A DNA stretch of 64,000 bases from Dastarcus helophoroides. Taxonomy: Eukaryota > Arthropoda > Insecta > Coleoptera > Bothrideridae. The position numbers and the translations under genes were made by a program. The notes under the pieces were generated by a model. That model was not told the origin of the DNA, ran no database searches, and worked only from the letters and a program-made list of their open reading frames with translations. Below are positions 19,318 to 30,002 of this stretch, piece by piece. The stretch's first letter is position 1. Every line of letters starts with the position of its first letter. Location of the stretch: positions 1,725,507-1,789,506 of the forward strand of contig CM053328.1 of the NCBI GenBank assembly GCA_028583605.1. Reading direction: 5' to 3'.

Positions 19318-21500
19318 GATGTTGCCATACGTACGGTAATTACCGTAGATGTACGGTAATTCTGAGAAAGGTACGGTGTACGGTCCAAATACCAATACCG
19401 TACTAAGAAGTACGGTCATTTACGTTTTATTATTTAATAACAATAAGTTTGTTCAGTAATTCACCAATGTTAGAGTACAATTCCACAATGTACAACCAAA
19501 TAAAAAATTTGCTCCGCGCCATCTCGTGATAAGTAGAAATATTATAGTTCGATTTGGCAGATTTTTTCTTCGATTTTAAAAACTAATATTTAAAATTTAT
19601 TCACTGAATTAGAAAGATCCAAGACTTATTTTTTGTTTTGTTTCTTATTTACGTATTTTTGGTTTTTAACAAAGGCGTAGAAAGGACAGTAATTTGTAAA
19701 ATAAAATTAGAAATGTCGCATTTAAACTGGAAATTACGAGATTAAAACAGAAATGTCGACTTTATTTGCCAAATTTCGACTTTTTTCACGAAATTTCGGG
19801 GTGCCCCTTACAATTTAATATTGACAGTATTTCAGTAATTTCAATTTTTCGTTAACCATTTCGACTGCTTTCTTGACATTTCAAGGTTAAAGTAGAATTT
19901 TTAAGAAAAAAGTTGAATTTTCGAGTTCAAATGTCGACATTTCGACTTAAATCGTTAAATTTAGATTTATTCACGAAATTTCGACCCTAACCTCGAATTT
20001 TCTATATTTCTATATTCTATGTTAGGCAGATGACATTTGCCCCACTATGCCCCTTACAATTTAATATTGACAGTTGGCGATAGAGTGCGTTCAGTAATTT
20101 CAATTTTTTATTAACCATTTCGACTTTTTCTTGACAGTTCAAGATTGAAGTAGAATTTTTCAGAAAAAATTCCGAGTTCAAAGTAGCAACTTCGACTTTA
20201 AACGTTAAATTTCGATTTAAAATTTGAAATTTCAGTTTTTTTCTAGAAATTTCGACTCTAACCTCAAAATTTCTATATTCCATGGTTAGGTTAGGCAGAT
20301 GACAGTTGCGTCCCACCATGCCCCTTACAATTTAATATTGACAATTGGCGGTAGGGTGCGTTCAATAGTTTTAATTTTTTATTAACCACTTCGAATTTTT
20401 TCTTGACATTTCAAGGTTAAAGTAGAATTTTTGAGAAAAAAGTCGAAATTTCGAACTCAAAGTAAACATTTCGACTTTAAACTTTAAATTTCGATTTAAA
20501 ATTTAAAATTGCAGTTTTTTTCTAGAAATTTCGACTCTAACCTCAAAATCTCTATATTCTATGGTTAGGTTAGGCAGATGACAGTTGCGTCCCACCATAC
20601 CCCTTACAATTTAATTTTGACAATTGGCGGCAGGGTGCGTTCAATAATTTCAATTTTTTATCAATCACTTCGAATTTTTTCTTGACATTTCAAGGTTAAA
20701 GTAAACTTTTTGAGAAAAAAGTCGAAATTCCGAGTTCAAAGTCGACATTTCGACTTTAAACGTTAAATTTCGATTTAAAACTTGAAATTTTTTTTGTAGA
20801 AATTTCAACCCTAACCTCAAAATTTCTATATTCTATGGTTAGGTTACACAGATGGCAGTTGCGCCCACCATGCCCCTTACAATTTAATATTGACAGTTGG
20901 CGGTAGGGTGAGTTCAGTAATATCAATTTTTTATTAGCCATTTTTAATTTTTTCTTGACATTTCAAGGTTAAAGTAGAATTTTTGAGAAAAAAGTCGAAA
21001 TTTCGAGTTCAAAGTCGACATTTCGACTTTAATCGTTAAATTTCGATTTAAAACTTGAAATTTCAGCTTTTTTGTAGAAATTTCGACTTTAATCTCCAAA
21101 TTTCTACTTTTTTTTTCAAAATTTCGACTTTTTTTCGAAATTTCGACTTTTTTTTCGAAATTTCGACTGTTTTTCGAAATTTCGCCTTTATTCAAAACTC
21201 CAGGATAAAGTCGAAATTTTGACTTTAATCTCGAGATTTAGAGGAAAAAAAAGTCAACATTTCGTGATTGTTTGTTTTTTTAATAGATGTCTTTTCTACG
21301 TTTTTGTATTTTTTGTTTCAAAAAAAGTAAATAAACTTTTTTAAAATTTTGTACTGTATGTATTAATATGTGTTCAGTTGTAAATAATAATTTTTAAGTT
21401 GGGTAATAAGTAATAAAATAACGTACGCTAATTCTTGAAAATACGGCAAATTTAAGCCAAATCTGTACGGAATTTTAGCTTCAAAAATATGGCAACACTG
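19318..21500. mobile_element. Candidate DNA element with TGTTGCCATA-type ends, carrying satellite DNA
   Basis: The left end tgttgccatacgtacgg (about 19320) is inverted relative to the right end tatggcaacactg (21488-21500). Inside are inverted subterminal words (cgtagaaaggacag near 19677 and gtcttttctacg near 21290). The middle is the 275-bp higher-order satellite. No ORF. The same terminal sequence begins at 32092 (cagtgttgccatatatttg). Probably a MITE-like element that has captured or spawned satellite repeats; no target-site duplication identified. Confidence 0.5.
19790..21075. repeat. Higher-order tandem array, about 275-bp unit, five copies
   Basis: The anchor acaatttaatattgacagt recurs near 19810, 20055, 20327, 20605 and 20879, giving spacings of 245-278 bp. 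Each unit joins a non-satellite part (gcagatgacagttgcg, ggtagggtgcgttca) to TTTCGAC-type minisatellite. Fragments of the same unit occur at 17455-17540 and 34150-34250. Confidence 0.85.
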
Positions 21501-22195
21501 GTTTCCGGTCATTGCATATATGTTTTGTGGTAATTGCAGTGGACAACCTTAATATATGTTCTGTGGTTGTGGTGACAACAATTGATGTATTTGAACTACT
21601 ATAGGAATGTAATAAACTGGGAATAACAGTGCTTTTCTTTTTAATTTATGGTAATAAATATGTATAAAAAGTGCAATATAATTAACTTGTTACATTAACA
21701 GCCTCGTCGAATACTAATGCGGACAAAAAAACGCAAACCGTAGTTACGAAAAAGTAAGGTTAGGTGCACCAAAAGATAACGAAAGAATCATAGGCGAACG
21801 AGATAAAATTTCTTTACCCACAGCCAAGAAGACCAAAGACAAGACTTAGAGAAGACGGTAGACCGAGAAGACTTAGTCCTCTTGCCCACGAATAAGCGTA
21901 GAGACAAAGTTAAGAAAGTAAACTTTCACCAAGTGAATTCATAAAGTATGTATGTACATATACTACGTTAGATTTTAAGGTTTCACGGAGAAAAAAATAC
22001 TTATCTTGAAAATTCGAGGTCTTCATCCGTTCAGTGACATTTCCCAATGCACGATATATCGGCGAGATCTCATCCGGCGTCTAGTTCGCTTGAAACGTTC
22101 GATGAAAGATTTCTGCGAAACGTCGTGCGTCAGAAGATGCCCTTGAACGAATGAGACCCGGCACTCTCAAAATAGGTACATTTACTACTACTTTC

Positions 22196-22352
22196 ATCAA
22201 ATTATTACTACAACATTAATCGAATTATTACAACATTAATCGAATTATTACTACATTAATCGAATTATTACAACATTAATCGAATTATTACTACAACATT
22301 AATCGAATTATTACTACAATATTAATCGAATTGCTACTACAACATTGATCGA
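22196..22352. repeat. Minisatellite, ATTATTACTACAACATTAATCGA-like unit
   Basis: Six to seven head-to-tail copies of a roughly 20-23-bp unit containing acattaatcgaattatta, alternately with or without an extra ctac. It lies about 200 bp upstream of the Helitron ORF. Confidence 0.9.
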
Positions 22353-22543
22353 ATAAACAATTATTTAGTATACTTATGAAGATTGAGTTTCTTGGAACCA
22401 AAATCAGTTTGTGTTTGATTCCAAAAAGTGTAAACTCGATGTCTTTATAACCTGAACTATTTGTAGATTTTGATCGAGCATCATCACTTCTGTCCGAATA
22501 GGTGTCCTACATACTCTTTTTAAGTCGAATCAAATTTGACAAT

Positions 22544-25500
22544 ATGTGGCAACCAGGGTCATCCAATCCATTTAATGAATTTGCCCAAGTATCTTTAGAA
22601 TTAAATAAAATTAAGACGGAACCTACTGAACATGAGGCCGAGAATCCAGAATGGGAATGTTTGGGGGAACAGTACCAGATAAAGGAAGAACCAGTTGATG
22701 TTGCCGATCAAAATTACCACGTTTTTGTTCAAGATCTCGAAGGGAACGTACTTAATGATTATAACTTGGAAAATGTAAAAGTTGAAAATTCAAATGACGT
22801 TGATGCGACAGATTTAACAACTATAGAACAGTAAGTATGGTCATATCAGAAGTTTAGAAAAAAGTATTGTAGTGATCAATTTTTCATATTTGTTTAGATG
22901 CTCAACCCAAAGTCCAAAAAAACCTCCAATTCGTGGTAAAAGAAAAAGGCAAGAAGGTGAAGGTGAAGAATTCGTAGGAGCGGATTTCCCTGATGCTGAC
23001 AATCAAATGAGTCAAATAACAATTAATAACATTGAAGAAAGAAGAAAAATCCAAAATAGAATTAGGTCTAAGCGATATAGAGATAGAAAAAAGGCTGAAG
23101 CAACAGTTAATTACACGATTTCCAAACATCAAACAATTAAGGAGGAAAATGATGAAAGTCAAGAATTAACAGGGGCAGATTTCTCCGATTATGACATGAC
23201 TCAAATGACTAAAGAAATGATTGATGAAATCATAGAAAAAAAGAAAGCCCAAAATAGAGTTAGATGTAAGCGGTACAGAGATAAGAAAAAAGTTGAATCG
23301 ACGGGTAATTCAGAAATTCCTGTATCTCGAATATTAACAGCTTGGGAGGAGGAAAAAATTAAACGTCGCAGAGAACAAAGTAAACAAAAAAGCCAACGAT
23401 ATAGGGAAAGGAAAAGAGCCATGAGTTTGCTTAATTTACAATCAGAAACACTTGCAAAGCAGACTCCTAAATGTCAAAATTTTCATAACTTACAAATTGC
23501 GGGCCTGTCTACATGGCAAGTTAATGTTCCTAAATATAAACTGGTTAACTCTACTTCGGATGCTCAAAATACGTTTCTACATAAATTTCAAAATAGCACT
23601 CAAAACGTGCATTCTAATAATCTACTTGTACAAACGTATTCTTCTTTCGTGCAAAATTCCAGTGCACATCGAGAATTTCAAAAAGATTTTTATGAAAATG
23701 ATTTTGGTCACGTTTGTGACATTTGCGATAGACTGTGGTTTAAAAAAGATTTGAAAATTTTCGTTAATAACGATGAGACCCCTAATATTCAATTTATAAG
23801 AACCATGCTTATAAACGTTTATCTAACAGAGGTGAAAATATGCATGACTTGCTTGGCAATAATTAATAAGAATCGTGTTCCACCACTTTCGGTGTATAAT
23901 GGATTTAAATATCCTCCATTTCCGGAAAATCTTAAAAATGTTTCATTAGATTTGGTAACAGAAAGACTTATTTGTCCTCGAATCCCATTTGTGCAAATTC
24001 GAAGACTTCGACACATTATTGGTAAACTTGGAATTGGAATCTATGGGCAGGTGATAAACGTTCCGGTAAAAGTAAATACAACGGAATGTTCGCTTCCGAG
24101 AGATATAGATGACGATCATAGCATTACGGTTCACATCAAGAGAAGGAAAATACATAAATCTAGCTACGTTTATGGTATAGTCAACAAAACAAAAATAAAA
24201 GCGTGGTTGCAATATTTGAAAGATACACCTCTTTATACTTCTCACGGCATTACAGTCGATGATAACTTCTTAAACGACCAAGATGATGTACAAGATGAAA
24301 TCGTCTACGATGAAGATGGTGACAGTAACATTTCAGAACGAATACCAATTCATGAAAGCTCAACAGCACAGCAACAAACATTAATGTGGAATGAAGAAAC
24401 GTACTTGAAAATTCCTACCCCCGAAGAAGGTAACATTCCCTTTAGTCTATTATTCGACGGACACGCTGAAGAATTATCTTTTCCGCAAATATACTTGGGT
24501 CAATTTAGAACTTTTCGTGACGGTTTTACTGTGACACCTTTTATGATGGCAACAAGTGAACTTAGACGATCTGATAGACGAGGAGTTACTCCTCAGCATT
24601 TATTATACATGGCCATGAAAATAATGAGAATAAGAATACGAGAGTCGCTTCCTCTTGTTGGGAAAGGCACCGTCACTAAAGAGCAAATAGAATCGGAAAA
24701 CTACCTCCAAGGTTGTATTGAAAGTAATTTGGCTGTCCTACGCTCGATCCCGAATTCAGTGTATTACTGGTCAGAAACGACAAAGGATTTATTTGCTATG
24801 ATTAGACAATATGGTACGCCAACGGTTTTCTTTACGATAAGTGCTAACGAAATAGAATGGCCCAAATTGATACAATTGTTGCATAATTTAAAAAATAATT
24901 CTGAAATATCTGCTGAAGATGCAGCATCGTTACATTTCATGGAGAAGAGCACTCTTGTTAATGAAGACGCAGTTACTTGCGCTATATATTTCAATCAGTT
25001 AGTCAACGTTCTCGTGAAAATACTGCAATCGAAAAGATTCAGCCCATTCAAAAAATATCGAATTTTGTACTATTTCAAAAGAATCGAATTTGAACATCAG
25101 GGTAGTCCACGTGCGCACATTTTAGCTTGGCTAGATAATGCTCCCGAAGATTCACTTGGTAAAGATTACGATGAAGCCATCGGTCTCATAGATTTTCTTA
25201 CATCAGTATCTGCGGCAGAGGCATCGGGTAATATTAAATTACAAAGACACAAGCATAATTTTACGTGTTACAGAGGGGTAGCGTCAAAAAGAACGCAAAA
25301 ATGTAGATTTGAAGCACCTTTTATGCCAATTAAGACGACGATGATTTTGACACCGATGAATGATACCGAAGGTGGATTTAAGGAGTATAAAGCGAAATAT
25401 AACGTTGTTGTAAAAAATTTGGAAAATTATGAGTACGACGACTTCCAATCATTTTATGAAGATAACAGTATAAGTTCGGATCAGGAATATGTTAATATAA

Positions 25501-26402
25501 TTCGCGCCGGAATCGATAAACCAAAAGTTTTTCTGAAGCGTCAACCTCATGAAAAATGGCACAATGCTTTTAATCCATTTATGTTGAATGTTGTTAAATC
25601 TTGTACAGACTTTCAATTTATAACGGACGAGAATTCGTGCGCTGCTTACGTCGTGGAATACGTCAGTAATACGAATAGGGGTGTTAGCGATTTAAAAAGA
25701 AAAATAATCGAAATCAAGGATGAACACCCGGAATTCGATTTATTTGAAATGGCTAAAAATATTAGTATCGATGTTTTGAATCACACCGAGATAACGACTC
25801 AAGAAGCCGCCTGGTATTTATTGAGGGAACCTACGACGAAAAGTTCAAACAGCGTTGTCTATATACCGACCGTGTGGCCCACTGAAAGACGAAAAATAAA
25901 AAAGAGTTCGAAAGAATTAAGTGAATTGGACGATGATTGCGTAGATATATGGAAAGAAAATTGGATCGACAAGTATGAAAAGAGACCTGATGATTTAGAA
26001 AACATTTCTCTCGCGCAATTCGTTTCCAAGTACTACAAGAATAAAAAGGGAAGGTACGTCAAACGGGACGAACCGAGTGTAATACGTTATCGCAACTATG
26101 ATATGACCACCGACGAATATAAGAGAGAAATGGTAACTTTGCATATTCCATTTCGTCATGAGGAGGCAGAAATTCTTGAAGAAATGAAATTTATTAGATT
26201 ATACGACGAAAATGTAGATCTGATTTTAGAGAAGAGGAAGGAGTTTGAATCCAACGTTGACATTGGGAGAATGTTACAAATTTGTCAAGAGTTATGCCGC
26301 GGGAAAGTTCCAGATGATGCGGAAACGACAGATGTTGGTAGATTTCCTGACCAAAGCTCGTTTCAGGAATTATACAATGGCAACGAATGCGGATATAAAT
26401 GA
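22544..26402 (+). CDS. Helitron Rep protein, two exons, helicase part absent
   Basis: Rolling-circle replication initiator region of a Helitron, an HUH nuclease that would nick and join DNA. Exon 1 is 22544-22830 and exon 2 is 22898-26402. The 67-bp GT-AG intron restores Gln96-Cys97 in phase, giving 1263 residues. The N-terminus has three psi-K-x-E sequences (IKTE, IKEE, VKVE). Next come three basic repeats of the NRIRSKRYRDRKKAE type, then a Cys-rich region (CDICDRLW...CMTC) typical of the domain preceding Helitron_like_N. The nuclease core follows, with SPRAHIL (Arg834, His836) where HUH proteins have His-hydrophobic-His, and the tyrosine motif Y1013-VVE-Y1017. The C-terminal linker (KYYKNKKGRYVKRDEP) normally leads to a Pif1-type helicase, but a stop intervenes. 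Probably inactive as a nuclease. Confidence 0.88.
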
Positions 26403-26627
26403 GGATTTACAACAATGTTGATTAAACTTGGAGCTGTAGTTAGAAAGAAAACAACGCTCTAGGATGATTTTTATAATCTTAGGCGTCGCACCAAGAACAG
26501 GAAGAGATTCTGTTTCATACAATGCACCACCTGATATCTGCAGATGAGCCAGTGATCTTAGAGGTCGCACCAATGCACAGGGAAACATTTTGTTTCGAAC
26601 AAGGCACCATCTGTAGATGAGCCAGTT

Positions 26628-26881
26628 CGAGAACCATTGCTCGTATATCTAACTGGTTCAACTGACAGTAGCAGGACTTGTAATAAAAAGACTAATAGAT
26701 GTGTACAATATATTTTCGGATACTGATGGATTTTCAAAGCCTGTATAGCGTGTGCATCAATTAGAAACGCTGCTACAGCTGTAAGTGGTTCAACAATTCA
26801 TAATGCATTAAGAATATTATTGTTCAGGCTAATGCCAATGCAAATTTGTTCAAGTCTATTATTGATGAAGTAAGCATGGTC
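26628..26881 (+). pseudogene. Remnant of the Helitron Pif1-family helicase domain
   Basis: Frames can be stitched only across several frameshifts and stops. PLLVYLTG then STDSSRT stands where a GxxGxGKT P-loop belongs (26630-26678). VIKRLIDVYNIF follows in another frame, then AATAVSGSTIHNALRI (about 26770-26815) and IIDEVSMV (26858-26881), the Walker B-like box. Everything between Walker A and B is present in compressed form and the rest of the helicase is gone. A partly duplicated segment (gtcgcaccaa...gatgagccagt, about 80 bp apart) sits just before it at 26480-26625. Confidence 0.8.
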
Positions 26882-27299
26882 TGCTGAATAATTATCGGAA
26901 CAGATTAATATTCATCTGAAGCAAATTGATTGATATTCATCTGTAGTTTTTTTTTGTTGAAAAATACAAAATATGAAAAGATGGTCGATGCGGTTTTTAG
27001 ACTATTTACATAAATTCCAATCAAACATTTTTGTTTCTTACTTCAGTTACCATAAGTCTCTTGTATCTTTTTTAAAATATTATATTATTTATATTTTGTT
27101 ATTATTTTAGAATGATTCAAAGTACAAGTAACCTAAGTATTGTAAAAATTAATGATAATAATAACGGAAACACTGAAAATAATGTTGAAAATTAAGTTAA
27201 TTGAAATTTATGTAAACATAAATACTATGTATTAATAACGTAAGGGTAATTATTATTTCAATTATCTTGTATTTGTGTTAAATAAACTATATAAAAATA

Positions 27300-29350
27300 T
27301 ACATCATTTTTTCCTTCGGATTAAGTTTTTTTCTTAAAATTAGGACTTTGCTTTCAAAATTCGTCTTTTTTTCCGAAGTTTCAAGTTCTCTGAAGCTCGA
27401 CAATTTCCAAAAATGGACAAGGCTAAATCCCAAGTTGCGAAAATTTTGTTTTGATTCATGAATTTTGCAATTATGCTTTTTCGAAATTCGTCTTAATCGA
27501 TAAACCAACTTTTTTCTTAATTCTTCGGTTTAAGTACGATTTTATGCACAAAATTCGACATAAGTTTGATGGAACGGATTGGTCCTTGGTTATCTTCAAA
27601 AATTGAAACACAGAACTTGTCCTCTAAAACCAAGAAAGATTAAAAAAAAAACAAAGGTTGCTCTAACGCGTTTCTCTCTGAAGATGACAGCTTGGCTGTC
27701 GAAACGCGTTAGAGCAACCTTTGTGGTATTTTTTTTTATCTTTCTTGGTTTTAGGGGACAAGTTCTGTGTTTCAATTTTTACAAAATTCGACGTTTTTTC
27801 TAAACATTTTTAATTAAAATTAATAATTATCATGTTTTCGACAAATAAGTCTAAAATAAAGAAATAGTTTTTTTTTTTAATTGAACTTTCTCTGAGGACT
27901 TTTAAAGTTCGGTATTTTTCTGGAAATTTTGATGTTTTTTGTTCTAACTTCGACATTTTTTAAATTGGTCTTCAAGCTGAAATTTGAATTTATTCTCAAA
28001 ATTCATCTGTTTTTTTAATTTTATTTCCAAAATTGACTTTTTTATCACAATATGATAACGAAGGCTTCCACGGCCAGAGTCAGAGTGTTCGAACACTTTT
28101 AGTAATTCTTTGACACGGTCCAATCCCGGAAGAAGTATATCCTTTTTTATCACAAATTGATTTTCCAGCTTAAAATCCGATCTACATATTCAAAATGTGG
28201 ACCTTTTACCAAAAATTTCAATTTGCTTGAAATTTCACCTTTGTTCTTTTTTTTTCCAAATTTGCTTTTCTTTCAAATTTTACTTTTTTTAGAAATGCAG
28301 TCTTTTATTTCAAAATTTGACACTTTCTGTTACTTGAAATTTCGATTTTTTTCATTGAAAATCGGCTTTGTTCCGTATTTTGATCTTTTTTCTCGAAATT
28401 AGATCCAAATTTGATTAAAAAAAGGATAACAATTTCGCCTTTTACTTCGAAATTTGTACTTTTTTTAACATTTGTCCTTTTTTAAATAGACTTTATGCTG
28501 AAAATTTGATTTTTTTTATCACCAATTGATTTTCTAACGTAAATCCGACCTACATATCATCTAAAATGTAATGCTTTTACTAAAAATTTCAACTTCTTTA
28601 GAATTTGACTTTTTTCTTCGTTTTTATTTTCAAAGTTTGTGTTTTTCTGGAAATACAGACTTTGATGTCAAAATTTGACACTTCAAAATTTCGATTCTTT
28701 TGTCGAAATTCGTTTTTCTCTGCAAATGTTGACTTTTTTCTCGACATTAGAGCCAAATTTTGACTTTTTTTCTCGAAATTAGAGACAAATTTTGACTTTT
28801 TTCTCCAAATTAGAGCCAAATTTTGTTTAGAAAAAAAGTTAACAATTTCTCCAGAAATTTCGACTTTTGTCTCGAAATTCGCCTTTTATCAAAATTTCGA
28901 CTTTTTTTCAACGTTTGTCTTTGTTTTAAGATCGACTTTTTTTGTGAAAATTGAATTTTTTTCATCACAAATTGATTTTCTAACGTAAATCCGACCGACA
29001 TATCATTCAAAATGTTAACCTTTTACTAAAAATTTCAACTTGTTTAGAATTTGACTTTTTTCTTCGTTTTTATTTTCAAAGTTTGGTTTTTCTGGAAATA
29101 CAGACTTTGATATCAAAATTTGACATTTGAAAATTTCGATTTTTTTGTCGAAATTAGTCTTTTTTCCGAATTTTGACTTTTCTCCAAATTTCGTTTAAAT
29201 CTCGAAATTCCGTATTAAATCTCGAAATTTTGGATTAAATCTCGAAAATTCGTTTATATAAATTTTGAGTTTTTCGTAAAAAGTTGTTTTTTTCCCAAAA
29301 TGTTGAGTTTCAGCTTGAAATTTGTAGAGTGTAAAATTCGAGAACTTTTT
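27300..29350. repeat. Degenerate TTTCGAC satellite block
   Basis: Diverged gaaattttgacttttttc-type words. A roughly 470-bp segment (caccaattgattttctaacg, tttctggaaatacagacttt) recurs near 28520 and 28970, with a third related block near 28150. No genuine coding frame. Confidence 0.8.
27569..27780. repeat. Foldback repeat, nearly full copy
   Basis: tgatggaacggattggtcct starts the left arm; the right arm ends in gacaagttctgtgtttcaat. The mirrored centre carries tctctctgaagatgacagct and gtcgaaacgcgttagag (27672-27714). The left arm is truncated at its inner end. Confidence 0.88.
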
Positions 29351-29359
29351 TTTGTATCA

Positions 29360-30002
29360 TTTTCATAAAAAGATTTGAAATGTCGACGATTTTGACAAAA
29401 TTATATAATATATTACATAAATTATTACATTTTCAAACATTTAAGTTTAACCCCGAACTAATGGCTTTTTTTTTCAATTTTTATCTTAGTCTCAGTAAAT
29501 AATCATAAAAAAGAGCGAAATTTCGCCATTTTGAGAAAAATTGGGATTTGGAAAATCAAAATTTTTATACATTTATGCATCGGATCAGATTTGACATCTT
29601 CGGGGGCCCGTGGATCTGCTATTGCCCCCACCCGGATTTAACGGTTGATTTATCAAAAGGAGAAGACATCCAAAACCCAAAATCAAAGCATGCGGAGCGC
29701 AAGTTGCTCAAAAAATATCACTGATTTTGAGAAAAGTCTATTCTTCCTGGGATTTGAAATCTCATCTTGTTATTTAAATAAATTTGGACAAACACTGCGT
29801 TTGGTTTGGTGTATTTTGCTGCATGCAAGAAGCTCGACGAATATCTAAAGTACTTTAACTAGTTAATTTCCTTATTACTTAACAAGTAAGCTGTCACAAA
29901 TAAGAATAAGGATTGTTTAACTCGAGCGTTTGCTACAAAATTAAGCCGCCAATTACTCTTATCTTGTTTTAATTTTACAGTGTCATAAGTTAAGAACATA
30001 AA
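29360..30002 (+). promoter_or_regulatory. FLVCR-like gene upstream region and 5'-UTR splice acceptor
   Basis: The pyrimidine-rich ttgttttaattttacag ends at 29980, 22 bp before the ATG. Translation therefore probably starts in a second exon after a non-coding first exon. A short GC-rich patch (cttcgggggcccgtggatct, about 29600) is out of character with its surroundings and is a possible promoter or first-exon remnant. No TATA box is convincing. Confidence 0.4.

Larger units (their letters stand above)
21580..27290 (+). mobile_element. Helitron-like rolling-circle transposon, decayed
   Basis: Full span inferred from three points: similarity to the inverted copy begins near 21588, the Rep ORF occupies 22544-26402, and helicase remnants reach 26881. 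The sequence then becomes AT-rich and ends before the satellite resumes near 27300, with aaataaactatataaa at about 27279. Neither a 5'-TC nor a 3' hairpin-CTRR end could be placed with confidence. It is non-autonomous because the helicase is destroyed and the nuclease motif is altered. Confidence 0.8.
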
